Positions 11,575 to 25,420 of a DNA stretch of 64,000 nt are shown here, in pieces (the first letter of the stretch is position 1; every line of letters starts with the position of its first letter). Origin of the DNA: Osmia lignaria lignaria (lineage: Eukaryota > Arthropoda > Insecta > Hymenoptera > Megachilidae). The notes under the pieces were generated by a model that had not been told where the DNA came from, searched no databases, and saw only the letters and a program-made list of their open reading frames with translations. The DNA is taken from the NCBI RefSeq assembly GCF_051020975.1, contig NW_027478170.1, positions 248,001 to 312,000 on the forward strand, in the 5' to 3' direction. The position numbers and the translations under genes were made by a program.

Positions 11575-12540
11575 TTGCAGATTTATCTCAAGGGAAGGGG
11601 CCCAACGGACATATTTCGAGATATTTCTTCTTCTTGTTGTTCTTCTTCTGCACAGCTAAACTGGAAGTCGCATTTCCAGGTCGCAATAGTGCAGAGTTAT
11701 CTCAAACAAAGGAGCCACGGTGTTTCTGTATCTCTATTATGTTGGTGCGGCTTCGGAACTTTTAAATATCTCGATATATCTCGAAAACTACGCATCTGAT
11801 CAAAAAATATCATGGAACATAAAAAGTAGAAAACTTAATTCTCTACAAAAAAGGTCTCTTAACATTTTGCCATTGCTCGCTTCGTTTCCGAGATATTTGC
11901 AGATTAATCTCAAGGGAAGGGGCCCAACGGACATATTTCCAGATATTTCTTCTTCTTGTTGTTCTTCTTCTGCACAGCTAAACTGGAAGTCGCATTTCCA
12001 GGTCGCAATAGTGCAGAGTTATCTCAAACAAAGGAGCCACGGTGTTTCTGTATCTCTATTATGTTGGTGCGGCTTCGGAACTTTTAAATATCTCGATATA
12101 TCTCGAGAACTACGCATCTGATCAAAAAATATCATAGAACATAAAAAGTAGGAAACTTAATTCTCTACAAATAAGGTCTCTTAAGATTTTGCCATAGCTT
12201 GCTTGGTTTCCGAGATATTTGCAGATTTATCTCAAGGGAAGGGGCCTGACGGACATATTTCGAGATATTTCTTCTTCTTGTTGTTCTTCTTCTGCACAGC
12301 TAAGCTGGAAGTGGCATTTGCAGCTCGCAATAGTGCAGAGTTATCGCAAAGAAAGGGGCCACGGTGTTTCTGTATCTCTATTATGTTGGTGCGGCATCGG
12401 AACTTTTAAATATCTTGATATATCTCGAGAACTACGCATCTGATCAAAAAATATCATAGAACATAAAAAGTAGGAAACTTAATTATCTACAAAAAAGGTA
12501 TCTTAACATTTTGCCATAGCTCGCTTCGTTTCCGAGATAT
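11575..12540 (+). repeat. Three-unit block, copy 2 (paired with 5779-6744)
   Basis: It shares the whole marker series of 5779-6744. A few differences have accumulated: CAGATTAATCTC and TTTCCAGATATT in the second unit, and ATCATGGAAC where copy 1 has ATCTTGGAAC. Similarity of rare markers stops at about 12540, where the next unit becomes GCGGCTCGCACTAG type. Confidence 0.9.
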
Positions 12541-14150
12541 TTGCAGATTTATCTCAAGGGAAGGGGCCTGACGGACATATTTCGAGATATTTCTTCTTCT
12601 TGTTGTTCTTCTTCTGCACAGCTAAGCTGGAAGTGGCATTTGCGGCTCGCACTAGTGCAGAGTTATCTCAAAGAAAGGGGCCACGGTGTTTCTGTATCTC
12701 TATTATGTTGGTGCGGCTTCGGAACTTTTAAATATCTCGATATATCTCGAAAACTACGCTTCTGATCAAAAAATATCATAGAACATAAATTGTAGGAAAC
12801 AAAATTCTCTACAAAAAACGTCTCTTAACATTTTGCCATAGCTTGCTTTGTTTCCGAGATATTTGCAGATTCAGCTCAAAGGAACGGGCCTGACGGACAT
12901 ATTTCGAGATATTTCTTCTTCTTGTTGTTCTTCTTCTGCACAGCTAAGCTGGAAGTGGCATTTGCGGCTCGCACTAGTGCAGAGTTATCTCAAAGAAAGG
13001 GGCCACGGTGTTTCTGTATCTCTATTATGTTGGTGCGGCTTCGGAACTTTTAAATATCTCGATATATCTCGAAAACTACGCTTCTGATCAAAAAATATCA
13101 TAGAACATAACTTGTAGGAAACATAATTCTCTACAAAAAACGTCTCTTAACATTTTGCCATAGCTCGCTTCGTTTCCGAGATATTTGCAGATTCAGCTCA
13201 AAGGAACGGGCCTGACGGACATATTTCGAGATATTTCTTCTTCTTGTTGTTCTTCTTCTGCACAGCTAAGCTGGAAGTGGCATTTACAGCTCGCAATAGT
13301 GCGGAGTTATCTCAAAGAAAGGGGCCACGGTGTTTCTGTATCTCTATTATGTTGGTGCGGCTTCGGAACTATTAAATATCTTGATATATCTCGAGAACTA
13401 CGCATCTGATCAAAAAATATCATAGAACATAAAAAGTAGGCCACTTAATTCTCTACAAAAAAGGTCTCTTAACATTTTGCCATAGCTCGCTTCGTTTCCG
13501 AGATATTTGCAGATTTATCTCAAGGGAAGGGGCCTGACGGACATATTTCGAGATATTCCTTCTTCTTGTTGATCTTCTTCTGCACAGCTAAGCTGGAAGT
13601 GGCATTTACAGCTCGCAATAGTGCAGAGTTATCTCAAAGAAGGAGGCCACGGTGTTTCTGTACCTCTATTATGTTGGTGCGGCTTCGGAACATTTAAATA
13701 TCTCGATATATCTCGAAAACTACGCTTCTGATCAAAAAATATCACAGAACATAGCTTGTAGGAAACATAATCCTCTACAAAAAACGTCTCTTAACATTTT
13801 GCCATAGCTCGCTTCGTTTCCGAGATATTTGCAGATTCAGCTCAAAGGAACGGGCCTGACGGACATATTTCGAGATATTTCTTCTTCTTGTTGTTCTTCT
13901 TCTGCACAGCTAAACTGGAAGTGGCATTGACGGCTCGCACTAGTGCAGAGTTATCTCAAAGAAAGGGGCCACGGTGTTTCTGTATCTCTATTATGTTGGT
14001 GCGGCTTCGGAACTTTTAAATATCTCGATATATCTCGAACACTACGCTTCTGATCAAAAAATATCATAGAACCTAAATTGTAGGAAACATAATTCTCTAC
14101 AAAAAACGTCTCTTAACATTTTGCCATAGCTCGCTTCGTTTCCGAGATAT
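12541..14150 (+). repeat. Five-unit block, copy 1 (paired with 18337-19946)
   Basis: The order is: GCGGCTCGCACTAG unit; TTCAGCTC-start unit; TTCAGCTC-start unit with TGCGGAGTTATC; a GAAGGAGGCC unit with AACATTTAAATATC; and a unit with CATTGACGGCTCGC, CTCGAACACTACG and GAACCTAAATTG. The same order recurs 5796 bp (18 units) downstream. The fourth units differ: TTGATCTTC here, TTTGGAGATATT and TTAAGTTGATGCGG there. Confidence 0.82.
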
Positions 14151-15760
14151 TTGCAGATTTATCTCAAGGGAAGGGGCCTGACGGACATATTTCGAGATAT
14201 TTCTTCTTCTTGTTGTTCTTCTTCTGCACAGCTAAGCTGGAAGTGGCATTTGCGGCTCGCACTAGTGCAGAGTTATCTCAAAGAAAGGGGCCACGGTGTT
14301 TCTGTATCTCTATTATGTTGGTGCGGCTTCGGAACTATTAAATATCTTGATATATCTCGAGAACTACGCATCTGATCAAAAAATATCATAGAACATAAAA
14401 AGTGGGAAACTTGATTCTCTACAAAAAAGGTCTCTTAACATTTTGCCATAGCTCGCTTCGTTTCCGAGATATTTGCAGATTTATCTCAAGGGAAGGGGCC
14501 TGACGGACATATTTCGCGATATTTCTTCTTCTTGTTGTTCTTCTTCTGCACAGCTAAGCTGGAAGTGGCATTTGCGGCTCGCACGAGTGCAGAGTTATCT
14601 CAAAGAAAGGGGCCACGGTGTTTCTGTATCTCTATTATGTTGGTGCGGCTTCGGAACTTTTAAATATCTTGATATATCTCGAGAACTACGCATCTGATCA
14701 AAAAATATCATAGAACATAAAAAGTAGGAAACTTAATTCTCTACAAATAAGGTCTCTTAACATTTTGCCATAGCTCGCTTCGTTTCCGAGATATTTGCAG
14801 ATTTATCTCAAGGGAAGGGGCCTGACGGACATATTTCGAGATATTTCTTCTTCTTGTTGTTCTTCTTCTGCACAGCTAAGCGGGAAGTGGCATTTGCGGC
14901 TCGCACTAGTGCAGAGTTATCTCAAAGAAAGGGGCCACGGTGTTTCTGTATCTCTATTATGTTGGTGCGGCTTCGGAACTTTTAAATATCTTGATATATC
15001 TCCAGAACTACGCATCTGATCAAAAAATATCATAGAACATAAAAAGTAGGAAACTTAATTCTCTACAAAAAAGGTCTCTTAACATTTTGCCATAGCTCGC
15101 TTCGTTTCCGAGATATTTGCAGATTTATCTCAAGGGAAGGGGCCTGACGGACATATTTCGAGATATTTCTTCTTCTTGTTGTTCTTCTTCTGCACAGCTA
15201 AGCTGGAAGTGGCATTTGCAGCTCGCAATAGTGCAGAGTTATCTCAAAGAAAGGGGCCACGGTGTTTCTGTATCTCTATTATGTTGGTGCGGCTTCGGAA
15301 CTTTTAAATATCTTCATATATCTCGAGAACTACGCATCTGATCAAAAAATATCAGAGAACATAAAAAGTAGGAAACTTAATTCTCTACAAAAAAGGTCTC
15401 TTAACATTTTGCCATAGCTCGCTTGGTTTCCGAGATATTTGCAGATATATCTCAAGGGAAGGGGCCTGACGGACATATTTCAGGATATTTCTTCTTCTTG
15501 TTGTTCTTCTTCTGCACAGCTAAGCTGGAAGTGGCATTTGCAGCTCGCAATAGTGCAGAGGTATCTCAAAGAAAGGGGCCACGGTGTTTCTGTATCTCTA
15601 TTATGTTGGTGCGGCTTCGAAACTTTTAAATATCTTGATATATCTCGAGAACTACGCATCTGATCAAAAAATATCATAGAACATAAAAAGTAGGAAACTT
15701 AATTCTCTACAAAAAAGGTCTCTCAACATTTTGCCATAGCTCGCTTCGTTTCCGAGATAT
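14151..15760 (+). repeat. Five near-consensus units without a clear higher-order order
   Basis: These units (14151, 14473, 14795, 15117, 15439) are close to consensus with scattered private bases: TTTCGCGATATT and CACGAGTG at 14473, GCTAAGCGGG at 14795, ATCTTCATAT at 15117, and TTTCAGGATATT at 15439. The unit at 14473 belongs to the CGCGATAT/CACGAGTG class that recurs at 17693, 20913, 23811, 25743, 30573 and 36047. Confidence 0.7.
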
Positions 15761-16726
15761 TTGCAGATTTATCTCAAGGGAAGGGGCCTGACGGACATAT
15801 TTCGAGATATTTCTTCTTCTTGTTGTTCTTCTTCTGCACAGCTAAGCTGGAAGTGGCATTTGCGGCTCGCACTAGTGCAGAGTTATCTCAAAGAAAGGGG
15901 CCACGGTGTTTCTGTATCTCTATTATGTTGGTGCGGCTTCGGAACTTTTAAATATCTCGATATATCTCGAAAACTACGCTTCTGATCAAAAAATATCATA
16001 GAACATAAATTGTAGGAAACAAAATTCTCTACAAAAAACGTCTCCTAACATTTTGCCATAGCTCGCTTCGTTTCCGAGATATTTGCAGATTCAGCTCAAA
16101 GGAACGGGCCTGACGGACATATTTCGAGATATTTCTTCTTCTTGTTGTTCTTCTTCTGCACAGCTAAGCTGGAAGTGGCATTTGCGGCTCGCACTAGTGC
16201 AGAGTTATCTCGAAGAAAGGGGCCACGGTGTTTCTGTATCTCTATTATGTTGGTGCGGCTTCGGAACTTTTAAATATCTCGATATATCTCGAAAACTACG
16301 CTTCTGATCAAAAAATATCATAGAACATAAAAAGTAGGACACTTAATTCTCTACAGAAAAGGTCTCTTAACATTTTGCCATAGCTCGCTTCGTTTCCGAG
16401 ATATTTGCAGATTTATCTCAAGGGAAGGGGCCTGACGGACATATTTCGAGATATTTCTTCTTCTTGTTGTTCTTCTTCTGCACAGCTAAGCTGGAAGTGG
16501 CATTTACAGCTCGCAGTAGTGCGGAGTTATCTCAAAGAAAGGGGCCACGGTGTTTCTGTATCTCTATTATGTTGGTGCGGCTTCGGAACTATTAAATATC
16601 TTGATATATCTCGAGAACTACGCATCTGATCAAAAAATATCATAGAACATAAAAAGTAGGCCACTTAATTCTCTACAAAAAAGGTCTCTTAACATTTTGC
16701 CATAGCTTGCTTCGTTTCCGAGATAT

Positions 16727-18336
16727 TTGCAGATTTATCTCAAGGGAAGGGGCCTGACGGACATATTTCGAGATATTTCTTCTTCTTGTTGTTCTTCTTC
16801 TGCACAGCTAAGCTGGAAGTGGCATTTACAGCTCGCAGTAGTGCGGAGTTATCTCAAAGAAAGGGGCCACGGTGTTTCTGTATCTCTATTATGTTGGTGC
16901 GGCTTCGGAACTATTAAATATCTTGATATATCTCGAGAACTACGCATCTGATCAAAAAATATCATAGAACATAAAAAGTAGGCCACTTAATTCTCTACAA
17001 AAAAGGTCTCTTAACATTTTGCCATAGCTTGCTTCGTTTCCGAGATATTTGCAGATTTATCTCAAGGGAAGGGGCCTGACGGACATATTTCGAGATATTT
17101 CTTCTTCTTGTTGTTCTTCTTCTGCACAGCTAAGCTGGAAGTGGCATTTACAGCTCGCAATAGTGCAGAGTTATCTCAAGGAAAGGGGCCACGGTGTTTC
17201 TGTATCTCTATTATGTTGGTGCGGCTTCGGAACTTTTAAATATCTTGATATATCTCGAGAACTACGCATCTGATCAAAAAATATCATAGAACATAAAAAG
17301 TAGGAAACTTAATTCTCTACAAAAAAGGTCTCTTAACATTTTGCCATAGCTCGCTTCGTTTCCGAGATATTTGCAGATTTATCTCAAGGGAAGGGGCCTG
17401 ACGGACATATTTCGAGATATTCCTTCTTCTTGTTGTTCTTCTTCTGCACAGCTAAGCTGGAAGTGGCATTTACAGCTCGCAATAGTGCAGAGTTATCTCA
17501 AAGAAAGGGGCCACGGTGTTTCTGTATCTCTATTATGTTGGTGCGGCTTCGGAACTTTTAAATATCTTGATATATCTCCAGAACTACGCATCTGATCAAA
17601 AAATATCATAGAACATAAAAAGTAGGGAACTTAATTCTCTACAAAAAAGGTCTCTTAACATTTTGCCATCGCTCGCTTCGTTTCCGAGATATTTGCAGAT
17701 TTATCTCAAGGGAAGGGGCCTGACGGACATATTTCGCGATATTTCTTCTTCTTGTTGTTCTTCTTCTGCACAGCTAAGCTGGAAGTGGCATTTGCGGCTC
17801 GCACGAGTGCAGAGTTATCTCAAAGAAAGGGGCCACGGTGTTTCTGTATCTCTATTATGTTGGTGCGGCTTCGGAACTTTTAAATATCTTGATATATCTC
17901 CAGAACTACGCATCTGATCAAAAAATATCATAGAACATAAAAAGTAGGAAACTTAATTCTCTACAAAAAAGGTCTCTTAACATTTTGCCATAGCTCGCTT
18001 CGTTTCCGAGATATTTGCAGATTTATCTCAAGGGAAGGGGCCTGACGGACATATTTCGAGATATTTCTTCTTCTTGTTGTTCTTCTTCTGCACAGCTAAG
18101 CTGGAAGTGGCATTTGCAGCTCGCAATAGTGCAGAGTTATCTCAAAGAAAGGGGCCACGGTGTTTCTGTATCTCTATTATGCTGGTGCGGCTTCGGAACT
18201 TTTAAATATCTTGATATATCTCGAGAACTACGCATCTCATCAAAAAATATCATAGAATATAAAAAGTAGGAAACTTAATTCTCTACAAAAAAGGTCTCTC
18301 AACATTTTGCCATAGCTCGCTTCGTTTCCGAGATAT
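16727..18336 (+). repeat. Five-unit block, copy 1 (paired with 22845-24454)
   Basis: The order is: GCAGTAGTGCGGAG unit with AGGCCACTTAATTC; TCTCAAGGAAAGG unit; GATATTCCTTC unit ending CTCCAGAAC; CGCGATAT/CACGAGTG unit ending CTCCAGAAC; and an ATGCTGG unit with ACGCATCTCATC. All five recur 6118 bp (19 units) downstream, and apart from the 5' end of the first unit they look nearly identical. The preceding unit 16405 is almost a duplicate of 16727. Confidence 0.85.
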
Positions 18337-19946
18337 TTGCAGATTTATCTCAAGGGAAGGGGCCTGACGGACATATTTCGAGATATTTCTTCTTCTTGTT
18401 GTTCTTCTTCTGCACAGCTAAGCTGGAAGTGGCATTTGCGGCTCGCACTAGTGCAGAGTTATCTCAAAGAAAGGGGCCACGGTGTTTCTGTATCTCTATT
18501 ATGTTGGTGCGGCTTCGGAACTTTTAAATATCTCGATATATCTCGAAAACTACGCTTCTGATCAAAAAATATCATAGAACATAAATTGTAGGAAACAAAA
18601 TTCTCTACAAAAAACGTCTCTTAACATTTTGCCATAGCTTGCTTCGTTTCCGAGATATTTGCAGATTCAGCTCAAAGGAACGGGCCTGACGGACATATTT
18701 CGAGATATTTCTTCTTCTTGTTGTTCTTCTTCTGCACAGCTAAGCTGGAAGTGGCATTTGCGGCTCGCACTAGTGCAGAGTTATCTCAAAGAAAGGGGCC
18801 ACGGTGTTTCTGTATCTCTATTATGTTGGTGCGGCTTCGGAACTTTTAAATATCTCGATATATCTCGAAAACTACGCTTCTGATCAAAAAATATCATAGA
18901 ACATAACTTGTAGGAAACATAATTCTCTACAAAAAACGTCTCTTAACATTTTGCCATAGCTTGCTTCGTTTCCGAGATATTTGCAGATTCAGCTCAAAGG
19001 AACGGGCCTGACGGACATATTTCGAGATATTTCTTCTTCTTGTTGTTCTTCTTCTGCAAAGCTAAGCTGGAAGTGGCATTTACAGCTCGCAATAGTGCGC
19101 AGTTATCTCAAAGAAAGGGGCCACGGTGTTTCTGTATCTCTATTATGTTGGTGCGGCTTCGGAACTTTTAAATATCTTGATATATCTCGAGAACTACGCA
19201 TCTGATCAAAAAATATCATAGAACATAAAAAGTAGGACACTTAATTCTCTACAAAAAAGGTCTCTTAACATTTTGCGATAGCTCGCTTCGTTTCCGAGAT
19301 ATTTGCAGATTTATCTCAAGGGAAGGGGCCTGACGGACATATTTGGAGATATTTCTTCTTCTTGTTGTTCTTCTTCTGCACAGCTAAGCTGGAAGTGGCA
19401 TTTGCAGCTCGCAATAGTGCAGAGTTATCTCAAAGAAGGAGGCCACGGTGTTTCTGTACCTCTATTAAGTTGATGCGGCTTCGGAACATTTAAATATCTC
19501 GATATATCTCGAAAACTACGCTTCTGATCAAAAAATATCACAGAACATAACTTGTAGGAAACATAATCCTCTACAAAAAACGTCTCTTAACATTTTGCCA
19601 TAGCTCGCTTCGTTTCCGAGATATTTGCAGATTCAGCTCAAAGGAACGGGCCTGACGGACATATTTCGAGATATTTCTTCTTCTTGTTGTTCTTCTTCTG
19701 CACAGCTAAACTGGAAGTGGCATTGACGGCTCGCACTAGTGCAGAGTTATCTCAAAGAAAGGGGCCACGGTGTTTCTGTATCTCTATTATGTTGGTGCGG
19801 CTTCGGAACTTTTAAATATCTCGATATATCTCGAACACTACGCTTCTGATCAAAAAATATCATAGAACCTAAATTGTAGGAAACATAATTCTCTACAAAA
19901 AACGTCTCTTAACATTTTGCCATAGCTCGCTTCGTTTCCGAGATAT
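18337..19946 (+). repeat. Five-unit block, copy 2 (paired with 12541-14150)
   Basis: It follows the marker order of 12541-14150. Its third unit has private CTGCAAAGC and GTGCGCAG. Its fourth and fifth units, with TTTGGAGATATT, TTAAGTTGATGCGG, CATTGACGG and GAACCTAAATTG, recur as a pair at 24455-25098 and 28319-28962. Confidence 0.82.
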
Positions 19947-20590
19947 TTGCAGATTTATCTCAAGGGAAGGGGCCTGACGGACATATTTTGCGATATTTCT
20001 TCTTCTTGTTGTTCTTCTTCTGCACAGCTAAGCTGGAAGTGGCATTTGCGGCTCGCACGAGTGCAGAGTTATCTCAAAGAAAGGGGCCACGGTGTTTCTG
20101 TATCTCTATTATGTTGGTGCGGCTTCGGAACTTTTAAATATCTTGATATATCTCGAGAACTACGCATCTGATCAAAAAATATCATAGAACATAAAAAGTA
20201 GGAAACTTAATTCTCTACAAATAAGGTCTCTTAACATTTTGCCATAGCTCGCTTCGTTTCCGAGATATTTGCAGATTTATCTCAAGGGAAGGGGCCTGAC
20301 GGACATATTTCGAGATATTTCTTCTTCTTGTTGTTCTTCTTCTGCACAGCTAAGCTGGAAGTGGCATTTGCAGCTCGCAATAGTGCAGAGTTATCTCAAA
20401 GAAAGGGGCCACGGTGTTTCTGTATCTCTATTATGTTGGTGCGGCTTCGGAACTATTAAATATCTTGATATATCTCGAGAACTACGCATCTGATCAAAAA
20501 ATATCATAGAACATAAAAAGTAGGCCACTTAATTCTCTACAAAAAAGGTCTCTTAACATTTTGCCATAGCTCGCTTCGTTTCCGAGATAT

Positions 20591-23500
20591 ATGCAGATTT
20601 ATCTCAAGGGAAGGGGCCTGACGGACATATTTCGAGATATTTCTTCTTCTTGTTGTTCTTCTTCTGCACAGCTAAGCTGGAAGTGGCATTTATAGCTCGC
20701 AATAGTGCAGAGTTATCTCAAGGAAAGGGGCCACGGTGTTTCTGTGTCTCTATTATGTTGGTGCGGCTTCGGAACTTTTAAATATCTTGATATATCTCGA
20801 GAACTACGCATCTGATCAAAAAATATCATAGAATATAAAAAGTAGGAAACTTAATTCTCTACAAAAAAGGTCTCTTAACATTTTGCCATCGCTCGCTTCG
20901 TTTCCGAGATATTTGCAGATTTATCTCAAGGGAAGGGGCCTGACGGACATATTTCGCGATATTTCTTCTTCTTGTTGTTCTTCTTCTGCACAGCTAAGCT
21001 GGAAGTGGCATTTGCGGCTCGCACGAGTGCAGAGTTATCTCAAAGAAAGGGGCCACGGTGTTTCTGTATCTCTATTATGTTGGTGCGGCTTCGGAACTTT
21101 TAAATATCTTGATGTATCTCCAGAACTACGCATCTGATCAAAAAATATCATAGAACATAAAAAGTAGGAAACTTAATTCTCTACAAAAAAGGTCTCTTAA
21201 CATTTTGCCATAGCTCGCTTCGTTTCCGAGATATTTGCAGATTTATCTCAAGGGAAGGGGCCTGACGGACATATTTCGAGATATTTCTTCTTCTTGTTGT
21301 TCTTCTTCTGCACAGCTAAGCTGGAAGTGGCATTTGCAGCTCGCAATAGTGCAGAGTTATCTCAAAGAAAGGGGCCACGGTGTTTCTGTATCTCTATTAT
21401 GTTGGTGCGGCTTCGGAACTTTTAAGTATCTTGATATATCTCGAGAACTACGCATCTCATCAAAAAATATCATAGAATATAAAAAGTAGGAAACTTAATT
21501 CTCTACAAAAAAGGTCTCTGAACATTTTGCCATAGCTCGCTTCGTTTCCGAGATATTTGCAGATTTATCTCAAGGGAAGGGGCCTGACGGACATATTTCG
21601 AGATATTTCTTCTTCTTGTTGTTCTTCTTCTGCACAGCTAAGCTGGAAGTGGCATTTGCGGCTCGCACTAGTGCAGAGTTATCTCAAAGAAAGGGGCCAC
21701 GGTGTTTCTGTATCTCTATTATGTTGGTGCGGCTTCGGAACTTTTAAATATCTCGATATATCTCGAAAACTACGCTTCTGATCAAAAAATATCATAGAAC
21801 ATAAATTGTAGGAAACAAAATTCTCTACAAAAAACGTCTCTTAACATTTTGCCATAGCTTGCTTCGTTTCCGAGATATTTGCAGATTCAGCTCAAAGGAA
21901 CGGGCCTGACGGACATATTTCGAGATATTTCTTCTTCTTGTTGTTCTTCTTCTGCACAGCTAAGCTGGAAGTGGCATTTGCGGCTCGCACTAGTGCAGAG
22001 TTACCTCAAAGAAAGGGGCCACGGTGTTTCTGTATCTCTATTATGTTGGTGCGGCTTCGGAACTTTTAAATATCTCGATATATCTCGAAAACTACGCTTC
22101 TGACCAAAAAATATCATAGAACATAAATTGTAGGAAACATAATTCTCTACAAAAAAGGTCTCTTAAGATTTTGCCATAGCTCGCTTCGTTTCCGAGATAT
22201 TTGCAGATATATCTCAAGGGAAGGGGCCTGACGGACATATTTCGAGATATTTCTTCTTCTTGTTGTTCTTCTTCTGCACAGCTAAGCTGGAAGTGGCATT
22301 TGCAGCTCGCAATAGTGCAGAGTTATCTCAAAGAAAGGGGCCACGGTGTTTCTGTATCTCTATTATGTTGGTGCAGCTTCGAAACTTTTAAATATCTTGA
22401 TATATCTCGAGAACTACGCATCTGATCAAAAAATATCATAGAACATAAAAAGTAGGAAACTTAATTCTCTACAAAAAAGGTCTCTTAACATTTTGCCATA
22501 GCTCGCTTCGTTTCCGAGATATTTGCAGATTTATCTCAAGGGAAGGGGCCTGACGGACATATTTCGAGATATTTCTTCTTCTTGTTGTTCTTCTTCTGCA
22601 CAGCTAAGCTGGAAGTGGCATTTGCAGCTCGCAATAGTGCAGAGTTATCTCAAAGAAGGAGGCCACGGGGTTTCTGTACCTCTATTATGTTGGTGCGGCT
22701 TCGGAACTTTTAAATATCTCGATATATCTCGAAAACTACGCTTTTGATCAAAAAATATCATACAACATAACTTGTAGGAAACATAATTCTCTACAAAAAA
22801 CGTCTCTTAACATTTTGCCATAGCTCGCATCGTTTCCGAGATATTTGCAGATTCAGCTCAAAGGAACGGGCCTGACGGACATATTTCGAGATATTTCTTC
22901 TTCTTGTTGTTCTTCTTCTGCACAGCTAAGCTGGAAGTGGCATTTACAGCTCGCAGTAGTGCGGAGTTATCTCAAAGAAAGGGGCCACGGTGTTTCTGTA
23001 TCTCTATTATGTTGGTGCGGCTTCGGAACTATTAAATATCTTGATATATCTCGAGAACTACGCATCTGATCAAAAAATATCATAGAACATAAAAAGTAGG
23101 CCACTTAATTCTCTACAAAAAAGGTCTCTTAACATTTTGCCATAGCTTGCTTCGTTTCCGAGATATTTGCAGATTTATCTCAAGGGAAGGGGCCTGACGG
23201 ACATATTTCGAGATATTTCTTCTTCTTGTTGTTCTTCTTCTGCACAGCTAAGCTGGAAGTGGCATTTACAGCTCGCAATAGTGCAGAGTTATCTCAAGGA
23301 AAGGGGCCACGGTGTTTCTGTATCTCTATTATGTTGGTGCGGCTTCGGAACTTTTAAATATCTTGATATATCTCGAGAACTACGCATCTGATCAAAAAAT
23401 ATCATAGAACATAAAAAGTAGGAAACTTAATTCTCTACAAAAAAGGTCTCTTAACATTTTGCCATAGCTCGCTTCGTTTCCGAGATATTTGCAGATTTAT

Positions 23501-25420
23501 CTCAAGGGAAGGGGCCTGACGGACATATTTCGAGATATTCCTTCTTCTTGTTGTTCTTCTTCTGCACAGCTAAGCTGGAAGTGGCATTTACAGCTCGCAA
23601 TAGTGCAGAGTTATCTCAAAGAAAGGGGCCACGGTGTTTCTGTATCTCTATTATGTTGGTGCGGCTTCGGAACTTTTAAATATCTTGATATATCTCCAGA
23701 ACTACGCATCTGATCAAAAAATATCATAGAACATAAAAAGTAGGGAACTTAATTCTCTACAAAAAAGGTCTCTTAACATTTTGCCATCGCTCGCTTCGTT
23801 TCCGAGATATTTGCAGATTTATCTCAAGGGAAGGGGCCTGACGGACATATTTCGCGATATTTCTTCTTCTTGTTGTTCTTCTTCTGCACAGCTAAGCTGG
23901 AAGTGGCATTTGCGGCTCGCACGAGTGCAGAGTTATCTCAAAGAAAGGGGCCACGGTGTTTCTGTATCTCTATTATGTTGGTGCGGCTTCGGAACTTTTA
24001 AATATCTTGATATATCTCCAGAACTACGCATCTGATCAAAAAATATCATAGAACATAAAAAGTAGGAAACTTAATTCTCTACAAAAAAGGTCTCTTAACA
24101 TTTTGCCATAGCTCGCTTCGTTTCCGAGATATTTGCAGATTTATCTCAAGGGAAGGGGCCTGACGGACATATTTCGAGATATTTCTTCTTCTTGTTGTTC
24201 TTCTTCTGCACAGCTAAGCTGGAAGTGGCATTTGCAGCTCGCAATAGTGCAGAGTTATCTCAAAGAAAGGGGCCACGGTGTTTCTGTATCTCTATTATGC
24301 TGGTGCGGCTTCGGAACTTTTAAATATCTTGATATATCTCGAGAACTACGCATCTCATCAAAAAATATCATAGAATATAAAAAGTAGGAAACTTAATTCT
24401 CTACAAAAAAGGTCTCTCAACATTTTGCCATAGCTCGCTTCGTTTCCGAGATATTTGCAGATTTATCTCAAGGGAAGGGGCCTGACGGACATATTTGGAG
24501 ATATTTCTTCTTCTTGTTGTTCTTCTTCTGCACAGCTAAGCTGGAAGTGGCATTTGCAGCTCGCAATAGTGCAGAGTTATCTCAAAGAAGGAGGCCACGG
24601 TGTTTCTGTACCTCTATTAAGTTGATGCGGCTTCGGAACATTTAAATATCTCGATATATCTCGAAAACTACGCTTCTGATCAAAAAATATCACAGAACAT
24701 AACTTGTAGGAAACATAATCCTCTACAAAAAACGTCTCTTAACATTTTGCCATAGCTCGCTTCGTTTCCGAGATATTTGCAGATTCAGCTCAAAGGAACG
24801 GGCCTGACGGACATATTTCGAGATATTTCTTCTTCTTGTTGTTCTTCTTCTGCACAGCTAAACTGGAAGTGGCATTGACGGCTCGCACTAGTGCAGAGTT
24901 ATCTCAAAGAAAGGGGCCACGGTGTTTCTGTATCTCTATTATGTTGGTGCGGCTTCGGAACTTTTAAATATCTCGATATATCTCGAAAACTACGCTTCTG
25001 ATCAAAAAATATCATAGAACCTAAATTGTAGGAAACATAATTCTCTACAAAAAACGTCTCTTAACATTTTGCCATAGCTCGCTTCGTTTCCGAGATATTT
25101 GCAGATTCAGCTCAAAGGAACGGGCCTGACGGACATATTTTGCGATATTTCTTCTTCTTGTTGTTCTTCTTCTGCACAGCTAAGCTGGAAGTGGCATTTA
25201 CAGCTCGCAATAGTGCGGAGTTATCTCAAAGAAAGGGGCCACGGTGTTTCTGTATCTCTATTATGTTGGTGCGGCTTCGGAACTATTAAATATCTTGATA
25301 TATCTCGAGAACTACGCATCTGATCAAAAAATATCATAGAACATAAAAAGTAGGCCACTTAATTCTCTACAAAAAAGGTCTCTTAACATTTTGCCATAGC
25401 TCGCTTCGTTTCCGAGATAT
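20591..25420 (+). repeat. 15-unit higher-order repeat, copy 1 (4830 bp)
   Basis: It starts at a unit with the rare ATATATGCAG and ATTTATAGCTCGC. Then come a CCATCGCTCGC unit with TTGATGTATCTCCAG, an ACGCATCTCATC unit, GCGGCTCGCACTAG units, a GCAGCTTCGAAAC unit, a GAAGGAGG unit with CACGGGGTTTC, and a TTCAGCTC/GCAGTAG unit. The first eight units match 25421-27996 almost base for base (one difference is TTTAAGTATC at 21421). The last seven, 23167-25420, differ in composition from their counterparts in copy 2. Confidence 0.88.
22845..24454 (+). repeat. Five-unit block, copy 2 (paired with 16727-18336)
   Basis: It lies inside 15-unit copy 1 and carries the full marker order of 16727-18336. The first unit has the TTCAGCTCAAAGG start, where 16727 has TTTATCTCAAGGG. 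The junction with older sequence therefore lies within the first 20-30 bases of that unit. Confidence 0.85.

Noticed and set aside
15480..15677. A 65-codon open frame on the minus strand.
   Set aside because: It is open only in this unit because of private substitutions; neighbouring units have the frame closed.
18015..18269. Longer 84-codon frames (18015, 21235, 24133, 26065, 27997, 29285, 30895, 35725, 48280) as a functional C-terminal extension.
   Set aside because: They result from one base change, ACGCATCTGATC to ACGCATCTCATC, that removes the stop. The change is a marker of one unit type spread by HOR amplification.
18232..18269. A minus-strand hammerhead ribozyme core, prompted by TTGATGAGATG opposite ACGCATCTCATC.
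   Set aside because: The core needs CTGATGA followed by a stem and GAAA at the right spacing. The C is absent and no GAAA follows. On the plus strand CTGATCA also departs from the core.
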